DNA of 64,000 bases, from contig NW_004454160.1 in the NCBI RefSeq assembly GCF_000283155.1, positions 2,876,937 through 2,940,936 of the forward strand. Reading direction: 5' to 3'. Made by a program: the position numbers and the translations under genes. This document shows positions 46,680-59,253 of this stretch, in pieces; position 1 is the stretch's first letter; the number at the start of each line of letters is the position of its first letter. This stretch comes from Ceratotherium simum simum (taxonomy: Eukaryota; Chordata; Mammalia; Perissodactyla; Rhinocerotidae). The notes under the pieces are model-generated. The model did no database searches and was not told the DNA's origin. It saw only the letters and a list, made by a program, of their open reading frames with translations.

Positions 46680-46954
46680 CCTCTTGAAGACATCTTGTGC
46701 CCTACTACCTCACTGCCTTTGCTTGACTGCTTCCCTTTTCCAGACTGCCTTCTTGCCTCCTCTCTTTAACATAATCAGAAGCAATTTTGAAGTTCTACTC
46801 AAATGTCTACTCCTCCATTAAACACATGTGCCCAAAAGGAATTCTCTTTCCCCAGAATTGCTGTAGTATCCACGGTCTCCACCATTCACTAGCATTCATG
46901 CTTTATCAGATTTCCACGTCTTATTCTTCTCTGGGTTCCCCTCATTTACTGGCA
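46680..46954 (+). repeat. L2 LINE fragment
   Basis: 'gaagttctactcaaatgtct', 'actcctccattaaacacatg', 'tttccacgtcttattcttct', 'tcatttactggcac'. L2-like order. Confidence 0.55.
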
Positions 46955-47002
46955 CAGTAACTTCTACTAGTACTTACTCAGTAACTTCTACTAGTACTAA
47001 TA
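46955..47002 (+). repeat. 24-bp tandem duplication
   Basis: 'cagtaacttctactagtact' starts at 46955 and again at 46979 without change. Confidence 0.9.
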
Positions 47003-47009
47003 ATAGCTA

Positions 47010-49299
47010 ATTGGCAGAGGGAAGAACTCTGAAATGAACTATACCAGGGTCACCTTTCACACTTTATTCTCTATCTTCTCTCCTGGTATTAAAACTTGAT
47101 TTTGCACCACTTTCATTTTTTAAAAATCATTTTTTAACCTTCTTTGGGCTGTGGTTTGACCCCCTTGAAACTGTCTGAGTACTCTCCTTTTTCCTAAACT
47201 CCTAGAAGTGTTGAGCGGGTGAATAGAAGGCATTGGGTCTAATAGTAGAGCAGATAACATCAGACTTTGGGCCCATTCCATTAGGCTATTTAGCAGTACC
47301 TCCCTTCCTTTGGTAGACTTTTAAGATGGCAGACTATCTCCTGCTTCCTCTGTTAGTCTTGAATCTCCCTGCTCAATGCTTTTATTAGAGTGGCTTCCTT
47401 GGGCAGTGACCCGTACTTGAAACTTAGCCTCAGCCTTTCCCAGGTCAATGTCCCTCAATTATAACATATTCCCTCAGGAGCCTTCTTGCCTACTGCCCAG
47501 TGAGAAAACAATTAAATAATGAGTACTTAGATTTTAATGACTTACAAGGTGCTACCTCTAATGAGAATACCAAGAAATTTTTTTAAGTGTATCTGTCTTT
47601 CAGCCTAAAAGGAATGAATTTCTAATGGTGTGACATTTCAGGTTTTATGGGGGAAGGGCAATCAGGGAGTTGTGTATGTAGCAGGAAGACATCCCCGCAT
47701 CTTTGAATCATAACTCTTCTAGTAGATGAAAGACTAGCCCTGAGCATGACCATTCATGCCTTGGCACCACAAGCAAATATGTCATACAAATATGAGAGTT
47801 GCCAGAATCAAAAGAGTTAGTACAAACACTTTGTCAACTATTAAGTGCTTCCCTAACAGAAGAATAGCTGCTTCTAGCAATAGCATATACTAGGAATTGT
47901 AGTTTTTGAAAGAGATTATCTAGAATGTGAATCATATGAATGATAGGTAGGAAAAGTGCATCTCAGTGAAGCCGAGGAGGGTGACTGGATTTTAGCAGTG
48001 GTAGGGGAGGAAGAGAGTTTGTCATATCCTTCAAGATAAAGTATCTAATCATCTAGCATCATCTGGTAAGATGGTGATGTTCCTGGGAGAGATGACATGC
48101 TAAACCACCATAAGTCAAAAAAAAAATTGTGAGTCGTTTATCAACAATTAGGATAAAAATTAGTTATCTGTTAGATTGCTGAGGGATACAGTCTGAAATG
48201 GGCAAGTTTTGTTAAGGATGAGAGGAAAAGGAACAGTAGGTTTGTTTGCATGGGGTGTTGCCAGGAAAGCCTGGTTCTAGGAGGGCACACTATATGATAA
48301 GCAGCAATCAAAACAGCAAAGGAACACAAAGAGCCCGGAGAGAAAAAACACAGGAGGTAGCTGCAGAAACAACACAGTAACAGAGGCCAAAGACACATTT
48401 CCTCCACTCGACGCCCTACCTTTGTTAAATGAATCATTTGGGCATTAAAGCTTCAAGTTAATTTAAGCAGATCACATATGTGTATCCTGAACCACATATC
48501 ACTTAATTCTGAGCACTTAACTCTGCTATCTTAGTACAGTCTCTGGGCTCAGCTGAATATTTCTATAATTAGTTGTATTAGGAGATGATATATTAGGTCT
48601 TTCTGTTTTTTGGTTTCCTCAGTCATGAAATATGAATATGATCGTAGATATTTTATACATAATTGGTACAAAGTATTTGACAGCATTTTGCACATATAAA
48701 ATACTGAATGCTGCATAAGAGAGCTGTATTTTCTAGGACTATGTTATTAAGTGTTTTCTTATGAAGATTGAATTTTCCCACAGGATACTCCTAAAATTAA
48801 TCTGCTATATGAATAAAATTATTAAGCTGTATGTCTGTGTGGGGGCTATGAAGCTGCCAGATTAAATGAATTGAGGAGTTGTTTTCGTTATGTCTGTGAC
48901 TTCCTCCAATCATAAGCATTTTATTATTCTGCTTTTTCAATAGCCTATGTCCCATAGCGGACATTTTCAAAGCATTTCATCATCTTCTCTTAAAGCCTTA
49001 TTTCCCATTAGTAATAAAATCAAGCCTATAATTTTCAAGGCCCAGCCCAAGAATTTTCAACCCCTGCTTCTTATTCATCCATTCGTCCAGCCAACATTCG
49101 TAGATTGTCTATTACATGTCAGGATTAGAGCTATGTACTGGTGATAAAATTTTCTATGTCTTTACTTTATCCCATCCAGTCCTCAGTACAAATATTTACT
49201 GTCTGGCTTTCTTGGTTTGTCTCAGTCCTATACATGACCATTGCACAACTCTGATAGTTTACAAATTCCTGGGAATTTTAGTCTGCCATTAAATGTTAT
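47010..49299. other. Mostly unique sequence
   Basis: 2.3 kb without a confident repeat. Near 49080-49140 there is weak L2/MIR-type text. No defensible coding frame. Confidence 0.4.
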
Positions 49300-51510
49300 T
49301 TTTAATTTAAAAACAGTTTGTGACCATATATCTGTATGTAATTTAAAGAATAACAAAAAAAAAACCATGTGCCCATCACTCAACTTAAAAAGAAATATAT
49401 TTCACAACAAAAGCAAAAATAAACTATGGTACTGCCTCAAACTAGAAAGCTTCTGCACAACAAAGGAAGCCATCAACAAAATGAAAAGGCAACCTATGGA
49501 ATGGGAGAAAATATTTGCAAACCACGTATCTGATAAAGGGTTAATATCCAAAATATACAGGGAACTCATACAACTCAATAGCAAAACTACCACCAACAAC
49601 AAATAACCCAATTTAAAATTAGGCAAAGAAAATCTAAATAGACGTTTTTCCAAACAAGATTTACTAATGCCCAATAGGTATATGAAAAAGTGCTCAACAT
49701 CACTCTTCATCAGGAAAATGCAAATCAAAACCACTGTGAGATATCACCTCACACCTCTTATGACGTCTTTTATCAAAAAGACAAGTGATAACAAATGCTG
49801 GCAAGGGTGTGGAGAAAAGGGAACCCTTTTGCGCTCTTGGTGGGAATGTACACTGGTACAGACACTATGGAAAACAGTATGGAGATTCCTCAAGAAATTA
49901 AAAATAAATCTACCATATGATCCAGCAATCCCACTTCTGGGTATATATCCAAAAGAAATCAAAACATTATCTTGCAGAGATATCTGCACTCTCATGTTCA
50001 CTGCAGCATTATTCACAATAGTAAAGACATGGAAATAGCCGAAGTGTCCATCAACGGAAGAATGGATAAAGAAAATGTGATATATCTCTCTATATATAGA
50101 GATACAGGTAGATATATAGAGATATATACAATGGAATATTGTTCAGCCTTAAAAAAGAAGGAAATCTTGTCACTTGAGAATGACAGAGAAAGAAAAATAC
50201 CACATGGTTATCACTTATATGTGGAATCTAAAAAAAAAAAATAATTGAACTCATAGAAAAAGAAAGAGTGGGGAAAATAGGGAGAAGTTGGGAAAAGGGT
50301 ACAAACTTTCAGAAAAAACAAAAATATGTCAACAATTCCTTTGAAGTTTCCTCTGCACCTTTCCCAAATAATATCAACTTTCCTTCTCTACTAGAAGTAA
50401 ATACTAAACTGAAATTTTTTTGGCTCAACGTTGTTTGTGAGATTCATCTATGTTGTTATGTATTTGATAGTTTAATCATTTTCACTGCTATCTACTATTC
50501 TACAATTTCTTTTAAAATTCTTCACTGAATGGATAGGTGGATGGTTGCCATTGTTTTTTATTTCTTTGTTTTTGTTTCATTTTGTTTTTTGCCAGTAAGA
50601 ATAATTTGGCTATGAAGGTTCTTATCCACCTGCCTTATTAAAATATAGGCAAGTTTCCCAAGGGTTGTATACCTGGGAGTGGACTAGCTATGTTGAAAGG
50701 TATAAACTTTTTTAATTTTGATGGATAATGCTAAATTATGTCCCATGGTGTTTGTACCAAACTAGACTGCTACCAGCAATATATGAGATCTCAGTATTCC
50801 ACAGTCTTACCAAAGTCAGTGTTAACTTAATTTTTGACAATCTAGTGGTTTTAATGTGTTTTTTCTTGATTAGTAAAATTAGGTCTTCTCATATGTTTAT
50901 TGGCCATTTGTGTTATTTGTATTTTCTCTTTTGTGAAATGTTTATTCATGATATTTGACCATTTTTGATTTGTGTGTCTTTTTCTTATTGATTCATAGAT
51001 TGTGTATGTGTGTATTTGTGGCTTGGTTTTTTACCTTTATGTTTTGGATTTTGATGAACCCAAGTTCTTAACTTTAAGGTAGTCAAATGTATCCACTCCT
51101 TCCCTTTTCACTTGCTTTTTTTTTTTTTTGGTCCTTTTAAAAAAGTCATCTTCTATCCCAACGTCATGAAAATCTTCTTGTTCTATCTGGAATTGATTTT
51201 TGTATATAATGGGAAGTTTGGGATCCAATTTCAAGTTTTTTCTATACGGGAACCCAAGTATTCCACTTGTCTTCAATGCTGGTTCTGTTATAGTTCAAGT
51301 ATCACTATCTGTGTGGATCTTTTTCTGGACTCTTTATTCTGGTCCGTTGATGCATTTGTTTATTTCTGAAGCAATGCAATGCTGTCTTAATAATTTTGTC
51401 TTTCTAAAACTCCTGACACAGAGAAAGATAAATCCTCCCACTCACCCCACCGTTCTTCTTCAAGAGCATCTTGGTTTTGTTTTCATATTTTTTCTCTTTG
51501 CTTTCTATAT
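49300..51510 (-). repeat. L1M LINE 3' end, split by a younger L1
   Basis: Minus-strand 3' UTR ('catgtgcccatcactcaact' near 49368) resumes after 50325 with 'aacaattcctttgaagtttc', 'tgagattcatctatgttgtt', 'acctgggagtggactagcta', 'atatgtttattggccatttg', 'gatgaacccaagttcttaac'. Ends near 51510. Confidence 0.8.
49395..50325 (+). repeat. Younger L1, ORF2 C-terminus and 3' UTR
   Basis: 5'-truncated copy: 'acaacaaaagcaaaaataaa', 'gaaagcttctgcacaacaaa', 'aaatgaaaaggcaacctatg', 'tgctcaacatcactcttcat', 'atgatccagcaatcccactt', 'ttcactgcagcattattcac'. Frames of 121 and 123 aa (49241-49606 and 49667-50038) and a 90-aa frame to 50244 are ORF2 C-terminal pieces separated by frameshifts. A TA/GA microsatellite sits at 50083-50135. 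Flanks 'atatatttcac' and 'atatgtcaacaa' may be decayed target duplications. Confidence 0.88.
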
Positions 51511-52542
51511 GTATATAATTTTTTCTTTAAACTAAAATTTGTATAGATAATACATTCACATAGTTGAAAAGCCAAAAAGCATAAGGGATTACACTGTAAA
51601 AATTCATCCTTCTGTCCCTGTTCCCCAGCTACACAGTTCCTTCCTGTAAACAGTTGTTATTATATCATTTTATATATATCAAGATTACTTTATATATATC
51701 AAGCATATATGTGAATATAGTCTCTCTTTTGTCATGACCATAAGTACTGTTCTGGGATGTTCCATGTTTTGCTTTATCTCTAATAATAGATTTGTATATA
51801 TTTCTTGTTAGTGCATAAAGAGCTTCCTTTTCCTTTTCTTTTTCTATGGCTAAAAAATATTCCATTTTAAGACCATACCATAATTTATTTTATTAGTCTC
51901 CTAGTGGTGGAGATTTTATGTCTTTTCCAATTAGAAAAACACTGAAATTACTAACTTTTAACATACATTTCATAAAATGCAAATATTTGTATATGGGATA
52001 AATCCCAAGAAATAAAGTTCTGTATGCATTTATAATTTTGATGGATATTGTTATCACTTTACATTCCTAAAAACAATCTAAGAAAGTGCATTTTTTTCCT
52101 ACAGTTGTCAGCACACTGTGTTATCAGAGTTTGCCCTTTGTACAACTAAGTGAAAAATGGAATAGCAGTGAATCTTTACATAACGTTTTTCTTACCATTA
52201 GTAAAAATTTATGTATCTTCATATGTTTAAGAGCTGTTTGTTAAGTTTTAATTTTGTGTTGTTAAATGTATCAATCTATTTTATGATTTCTGTGTTTAGT
52301 ATATAGTTAGAATGCTCTTCCTCATGTTCCCACTGTCATAAAAAATTCCCATGATTTCTTATAGTACTTTATGGTTTCCTATTACTAATTTGAATATGTT
52401 CTTCATTTGGAATCAGTCCTGGTAAAATATTAAGAATGGATCTAAATTAATTTATTTCTAGGTGGCTACTCAGTTCTCCAAATAGATTTATTTAATAGTG
52501 AATCTTTTCTTCACTGATTTGATATACCATATTTGTCATATA

Positions 52543-52740
52543 TTGTATCAGTTATCTCTTGCCGCATAACAAACCATTCAAACATTTAGTGGCTTAAAAA
52601 CAATAATCCTTTTATTTGCTCACATCTCTCTGGGTCAACGATTTGGACTGGGCTCAGCTGGGCAGTTCTGCTGGTCTCGTGTTGAGTCACTCATATGACT
52701 GGGGATGATTAGTTTTCGAGGTCTCTGCTACTTTTCTGAA
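52543..52740 (-). repeat. MaLR-type LTR fragment
   Basis: 'ttgtatcagttatctcttgc', 'cgcataacaaaccattcaaa', 'tagtggcttaaaaacaataa', 'atttggactgggctcagctg', 'ggcagttctgctggtctc'. Same LTR type as 60192-60690. Confidence 0.7.
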
Positions 52741-52783
52741 TTTATCTTACTGTTTATAATTTTTTAAAATGTAGTATCCTGGG

Positions 52784-52976
52784 GTCGGCCTGGTGGCTTA
52801 GTGGTTAAGTTCACATGCTCTGCTTCAACAGCCTAGGGTTCACGGGTTCAGATCCCTGGCACGGACCTACATACCGCTCATCAAGCCATGCTGTGGCGGC
52901 ATCCCACATACAAAATAGAGGAAGATTGGCACAGATGTTAGCTCAGGGACAATCTTCCTCACACACACAAAAAAAG
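52784..52976 (+). repeat. ERE SINE
   Basis: 'gtcggcctggtggcttagtg', 'gttcacatgctctgcttcaa', 'gggttcagatccctggcacg' (B box), 'gaggaagattggcacagatg', 'caatcttcctcacacac', tail of A. Flanks gtagtatcctggg (52771-52783) and gtgctattctggg (52977-52989) match at 11 of 13. Confidence 0.94.
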
Positions 52977-53150
52977 GTGCTATTCTGGGTTTTCCAGGGG
53001 CAAGTCATATTATCTACACATACTGATAATTTTTTTCCTCCTTTCTAATTTTTACATTTTAAACTTCTTTCTATTGTCTCCTTGGGTTTTCTAGTACTTC
53101 TAAACAATGTTAAATAATGGTGGTGATAACGGGAATCCTTCTCTGTTCTT

Positions 53151-54767
53151 TCCTTTAAACAGCTTTATTGAGGAATAATTAACTGCAAAGAGCTGCACGT
53201 GTTTAATACACACAATTTGATGAGTTTGGACATATGTAAACTCCCATGATACCATCACCACAATCAAGGTAACAGACATATCTAACACCTCCCAGAGTTT
53301 CCTTGTGTCCCTTTGTTTGATTGTTTTGTGTGGTAAAAACACTTACCAGGAGATCTATCTTAAATTTTGAAGTGCACAATACTATAGTATTGTTAACTAT
53401 AGCAATATTGTACAACAGATCTCTAGAACTAATTAATCTAGAATCTAACTGAAACTTTATACAGAGTGAATAACAACTTCCCTGTATCTCCCACCCCCTA
53501 GCCCATTGCAACTACTATTGTATTCTCTGCTTCTATGACTTGGACTATTTTAGATACCTGATATAAGTGGAATTGTGCAATATTTGTTCTTCTGTGACTG
53601 GCATATTTCACTTAGCAACTGTCCTCAAGGCGAATCCATGTTGTGGAATATTGCAGGGTTTCCTTCTTTTTAAGGCTGACTAATATCATTGTATGTACAT
53701 ACCATATTTTCCTTATTCATTCATCTACTGATGAACACTCTGTTTGTTTCCACATCTTTGTTTCCATATCTCATTGTGGTTTTGATTTGCACTTCCCTGA
53801 TAATTATTGATGCTGAGTATCTTTTCATACCTGTTGGCCATTTGTAGGTCTTCTTTGGATAAATGTCTGTTCAAGTCCTTTCCCATTTTTAAAATCAGGT
53901 TATTTGCTTTTTGCTATTGATTTTTAGGTGTTCCTTATATATTTTGAAAATTAACCCATTATCAGACATAGTTTGCAATATTTTCTACCATTCTGCAGGT
54001 TCCCTGTCCATTCTGTTGATTATTTCTTTTGCTGTGCAGAAGCTTTCTAGTTTGATGTAGTCCCACTTGTTTATTTTAGCTTTTGTTGCCTGTACTTTTG
54101 GTGTTATATCCAAGAAATCATTTCCAAGACCAGGGTCAAAAAACTTTTCTATTATGTTTTCTTCTAGGAGTTTTACTGTTTCAGGTCTTATGTTTAAGTC
54201 TTCAATACATTTTTTGTTGATTTTTGTATATGGTGTAAGATAGGGGTCCAATTTCTTTCTTTTGTGTGTGGGGATCCAGTTTTCCCAACACCAGTTATTT
54301 AAGAGACTATCTTTTCCCCATTGTGAGTTCTTGGCAACCCTGTAAAAGATAAGTGACTATGTATATGCACGGGTTTATTTCTGGGCTCTCTATTTTGTTC
54401 CATTGGTTTGTATGTCTTTATGCAAGTACATTAATGATCTAATTACTGTAACTTTGTACTATATTTTGAAATCAGGAAGTGTGATGTCTCCAACTTTGTT
54501 CTTCTTTCTCAAGATCACTTTGGCTATTTGGGGTCTTTCACGGTTTTATGTAAATTTTAGGATTGTTTTTTTCTATTTGTACAAAATGCCATTGGAATTT
54601 TGATGGAGATAGTGTTGAATCTGTAGATCACTTTGGGTAGTATGGACATTTTAACAATATGAAGTCTTCCAACCTATGAAAACAGGATATCTTTCTTTCT
54701 ATTAGTTTCTTCAATTATTTTATTCATGTTTTGTAGTTTTCAGTGTACAAGTCTTTTACTTTCCACA
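53151..54767 (-). repeat. L1 LINE, 3' half of a twin-primed insertion
   Basis: Minus strand from 3' UTR ('cagctttattgaggaataat', 'ccatcaccacaatcaaggta') to mid-ORF2 ('ttgtagttttcagtgtacaa', 'gtctttta' at about 54733-54762). An internal deletion of some 400 bases of L1 sequence at about 53775 joins the 3' UTR text to 'tctcattgtggttttgattt'. Target duplication aatccttctctgttctt precedes it (53134-53150). Confidence 0.88.
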
Positions 54768-56168
54768 AAAGGAGTACTAAAAGAGATGTTTATAGCAATG
54801 AACATGTACATTCAAAAAGAAGAAATATTTCATATAAACAACCTAACATTACACCTCCAGGAACTAGAAAAAGAAGAACAAACTAAGCCCAAAGTTAGCA
54901 GAAGGAAGGAAACAGTAAAAATTAGAGTAGAAAGAAATGAAATTGAGACTAGGAAAAAAATCACTGAAGGCAATAGTTGGTGTTTTGAAAACATAAAATT
55001 GACAAACCTTTAACTACACTGAGAAAAAAGAGAGAAGATTCACATTAATAAAATCAGAAATGGATGAGGAAATATTACAACTGATACCACAGAAATACAA
55101 AAGATCATAAAAGATACTGTGAGCAATTATATGCCAACAAATTGGATAACTTAGAAGAAATGGATAAATTCCTAGAAACATACAACCTACCAAGACTGAA
55201 TATTGAAGAAATAGAAAATCTGAACAGACCAATAACAAGTAAGGAGATTGAATCAGTAATCAAAAACCTCCCAACACAGAAAATTCCAGGACCAAATGGC
55301 TTCACTAGTGAATTCTACCATACATTTGAAAAAGAATTAATGCCAACCTTTCTTAAACTCTTCCAAAAAATTAATGAGGAGGGAACACTTTCCAACTCAT
55401 TTTATGAGGCCAGCATTTAAATTACCCTGATACCAAAGCCAGACAAAGACACTACAAGAAAGGAAAACTACTGGCTAATATCTCTGATGAACATAGATGC
55501 AAAAATCCTCAACAAAGCACTAGCCCACCAATTCAACGTCACATTAACAGGATCATACGCTATAATCAAGTGGGATTTATTCCTGGGACGCAAGGATGTT
55601 GCAACATATGCAAATCAATCAATGTGATACACTACAGTAACAAAATTAAGAGTAAAAATCACAGTCTCAATAGATGAAGAAAAAGAGTTTGACAGATTTC
55701 AACACCTTTCATGATAAAAATGCTCAACAAACTAGGTATAGATGGAATGTACCTCAACATAATAAAGGCCATTTATGATAAGCCCACAGATAGCATCATA
55801 CTCAATGGTGAAAGGTTTAAAGGTTTTCCTCTAAGATCAGGAACAAGACAAGGATACTCACTCCTGCCACTTCTATTCAAAATAGTACTGGAACTCCTAG
55901 CCAGAGCAATTAGGCCAGAAAAATAAATAAAAGGAATTCAAATCAGAAAGGAAGAAGTAGAATTATATATTTCCAGATGACATGATTTTATATGTAGAAA
56001 AACCTAAAGATCCTCCAAAAACTATTAAAACTAATAAACTAATTCAGTAGAGTTGTGGGATACAAAATCAACGTACAAAAATCAGTTATGTCTCTATAGG
56101 CACACAAGGAACTATTTGAAAAGGAAATTAAGAAAACAATCCCATTTACAATAGCATCAAAAGAATAA
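54768..56168 (+). repeat. L1 LINE, inverted 5' half: reverse-transcriptase region
   Basis: Plus-strand ORF2 from the endonuclease-RT linker through the palm: 'aacaacctaacattacacct', 'ctagaagaaatggataaatt' style text near 55150, 'aaattccaggaccaaatggc', 'cctgataccaaagccagaca', 'gtgggatttattcctgggac', 'agatcaggaacaagacaagg'. A 92-aa frame (55142-55420) and a 71-aa frame (55711-55926) are RT pieces. The catalytic YADD position near 55975 reads with frameshifts. Ends with 'catcaaaagaataaa' beside a duplication aatccttctattctt (56169-56183). Confidence 0.9.
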
Positions 56169-56399
56169 AATCCTTCTATTCTTGACTTTGGTTGGAATGC
56201 TTCTAATGGTTTCTCCACTAAATGTAACCTGTGTTTTGAGCAAAAATAGATATATTTTATCATATTAAGAAAATATTCAGCTCTTTCTATTTTCTGAGTA
56301 TATTTTAAAAATCAAGAATGGATGTTGAATTGTGTCAGGTGTTATTTTAGCATCTGTGGAGATGATGAAAGACAGGCAGTACCCCATAATGGTTTGGAA

Positions 56400-56645
56400 G
56401 ATAGAATCTAAAGTCAGACACTGCTTGGGTTCCAGAAAGTGCTGTGTCACTTACTAAGTTTGTAATCCTGGGCAAATTTCTTAATGCTTCTCAATAGCAG
56501 TTTGTTTATCTATGAAATGGAGAGAATAATGATTCTTATTCATATGAACGTTGTGAAAAATAGTTAACGTATGTAAAGTGCTTAGACTAATACCTGGAAC
56601 ATAGGAAACACTAGAGAAGTGTTAACATTATTATGTTATTATCAT
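56400..56645 (+). repeat. MIR SINE inside old L1
   Basis: 'agtcagacactgcttgggtt', 'ccagaaagtgctgtgtcact', 'gtaatcctgggcaaatttct', 'gtttatctatgaaatggaga', 'gtaaagtgcttagactaata', 'cctggaacataggaaacact'. Near full length. Confidence 0.88.
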
Positions 56646-58400
56646 CTTTCTCATTTGATCTGTTAATACAATGGATTAGATTTAGTCCAATGGAACTGTC
56701 TTTGCATTTCTTGAATAAATCTCATCTAGCTATTAGTCCTTTAATACCTTAATTACATTTAGCATTTCATTTAGGATTCTTACACCGATATTAATATATT
56801 AGTTTGGTCTATAGTTTCCTTTTGTTACACAATCATTTACTTCTTTTGATATCAATGTAATACTTAATAAAATGCATGCATTTTCTATATTCAAGAACAG
56901 TTAGGAACTCTAAATTTTTCGTAGAATTTCTTTATGAAAAAATCTGATCTAGACTATTTTTGAAGGGGCATCTCACTGATAACCTCTATTTCTTCCATGA
57001 ACACCATTTAGATTTTCCATTTCTTCTAGAGTTCGGTCTTATGATTGATATTTTCCTCTAGACAAATGTACATTTCAATCAAGTATTAAAGTTTGCCTAT
57101 AGAACAGTAAGCAAAGAATATCATATTTTATTCTCCTCTAAGTCTGTGATTATTTCTTCACAATAATTTATTCTGTGATTTTTGTGCTTTCTCTGTTTAT
57201 GTATTTTTCTTCATTTTGTTAGCTAGCGGCAACCATTGTGGTTTCCCCCAGCTATCAGTTTTGAATTTGTTTCTCTATTATCTTTTCTATTTATCTATCA
57301 TCTACTATCTAGCTCACAAATTTTTGCTTTTTCTCTATTAATTCCCTCCTTCTGCTTCCCACTGTTTAGATTAGTTTTTATTTTTCCAAATTCTTAGGTT
57401 ATATACTTATTTTTATTCTTTATTATTTGTTAGTATAAATATTTAAGATTATGAATTTTCTTATGAGCCCTGTTTTATTCGCTGTCTCATAGTTTTGATA
57501 CGTAGCATTTTAGGAACTTTTTTTAAGATTCTCTGTAATTCGTATTTGAGTTTTCTCCTTTATTTAAGAATTCTTTAAGTAAGAGTTTTAATTTCCAAGT
57601 AATAAGATGTTTTTATGTTCTGCCTTGATGTTAATTTCCAGTTTTATTACATCGTGTTAAGAGAATATAATCTGTAAAGTTTCCACTTTGGGAATTTTTG
57701 AAGTTTTCTTTGTGGCTTATTTGGTTAGTTTGGGGAAATGTTTTATGGGTCCTTGATCTGTCATGGTCAGAAGAGTTATATAGATGGAAGTTTAATTATT
57801 TAGATGGGCTAATTAAAGTCTCATCATTAATTTGTTTCTACCAATTTCTCCTTTTATCTCCTATAGTTTTTGCTTTATGGAGTTGATGTTAAATCTTTTG
57901 TTATTACTATAACTTTTATATTTATTATTGACAGAAAATTTAACATTATAAAGTACTTTTTGTTTTCTAATGTTTTTAACTTAAATTTAATCTTGTGTTA
58001 ATGTTAGACCTTCACTTTCTTCTTGTTTGCATCTACCTAGTGTATATTTGCACAGTAAATTATCAATCTTTTTCAGTAAATTTATTTCAGATCTATACCT
58101 TGTATTTAGCATAAATGTGAATTTTGCTTTGTTATCCAATTGGAAAGACCTCTTCTTTCATTAGGTAACAGTAGTGCATTACATTTATTCACTTAACATG
58201 TATGTTTACTTTCAGTTTTGCCTATTAATTTCTGGAATGTCCCCTGTTTTAATAGCTTTTAAGGATCTTGCCTATTTGCTTTTTTGTGAGTGCTTCTTTT
58301 AATATTTAGGAAGATTTGTTTCTGAATATAGTCCAGAAGCACTCTGTGGCCATTCCCATTCCCTACTTATGTATTTTTTGGAACTGCAGAAACTGAAAAC

Positions 58401-59253
58401 AAAAAAACTCCATTTTTATTTTTCTCTTGCTGCTAGGTGTCTGATTGCAAGTTAGTTTTCTCCAGAACAATCAGGAGGCCAGTGACAAGAACTTGAGTAA
58501 ACAGGAGGATAGGGTGGCACCAGCAGGGTGGCAAGTAAAACCGGGGAGATGTGAGTATTTGCAGCTGCTAGGTTCCATGTTCCAGTGCAAAAGCCTATTT
58601 CCTGGCCCTTTCTAGATGTGATTAACTCCAAGACCCAACCTGAGCCTGCGGTGTTCTCTTTCTCCTCCCACCTATACTGATCTACTGGACTTTAGAGCCA
58701 GTGACTATTTTTGGACTAATGGTATTGATATGGACTTCCTTAAAGTTGGTGACTCTCTGGCTATGACTTCTCACTCATAAAGAACCTCAGTGTCATACAG
58801 ATCCCTCATGATTAACCAGAATCCAGCTCCGGCCTTAAAGTCTGTCTCTTTCAATTCTTAAACCAAAGATGACAGTTCCTAATAAATTATTGACTGAGAA
58901 GACATCCTTTAGCTTGGAGAAGTCGTAGATCACTTCTAGCGCACTATCCTAAAGGAAACGAGGATGTCTGATAGATCATCATAACCTTTCACATGCAATC
59001 AGGAAGAGTAAGGTGCATGTCACTGCATATATCAGGCCCATTCTGGTCCCCAGCTTCAGCTGAGAGCAATTTCATGGAGTGTTGAGGGCAGAAACAAATA
59101 ATTGACAAAGTTGGAAGCTAAATGGGGGGAGGACATAGAAGCAATAAACGTGTATTACTTTTCCCTGAAGTTTGAGAGTAAAGAGGAAGAGAAAAATAGG
59201 GTGATCACAAGAACAAAGTGGGGTAAGGGAGGCACTTTAAAATATGTGATTGA
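58401..59253. other. Mostly unique sequence
   Basis: GC content rises relative to the L1 on the left. No repeat recognised. A 104-aa frame (59102-59416) runs into the next ERE, so it is not supported. Confidence 0.4.

Larger units (their letters stand above)
51530..58400 (-). repeat. Old L1M/HAL1-like LINE, host of nested insertions
   Basis: Minus-strand 3' UTR at 51530 ('tacattcacatagttgaaaa', 'ctgtccctgttccccagcta'), ORF2 text to 53150, and resumption at 56169 ('ttgactttggttggaatgct', 'tcaagaatggatgttgaatt'). 56645-58400 is further 5' text. Insertions: LTR 52543-52740, ERE 52784-52976, young L1 53151-56168, MIR 56400-56645. The class of the 5' part is uncertain. Confidence 0.7.

Noticed and set aside
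49241..50244. Possible functional L1 ORF2
   Set aside because: 5'-truncated, frameshifted between three frames, and lacking endonuclease and reverse transcriptase regions.
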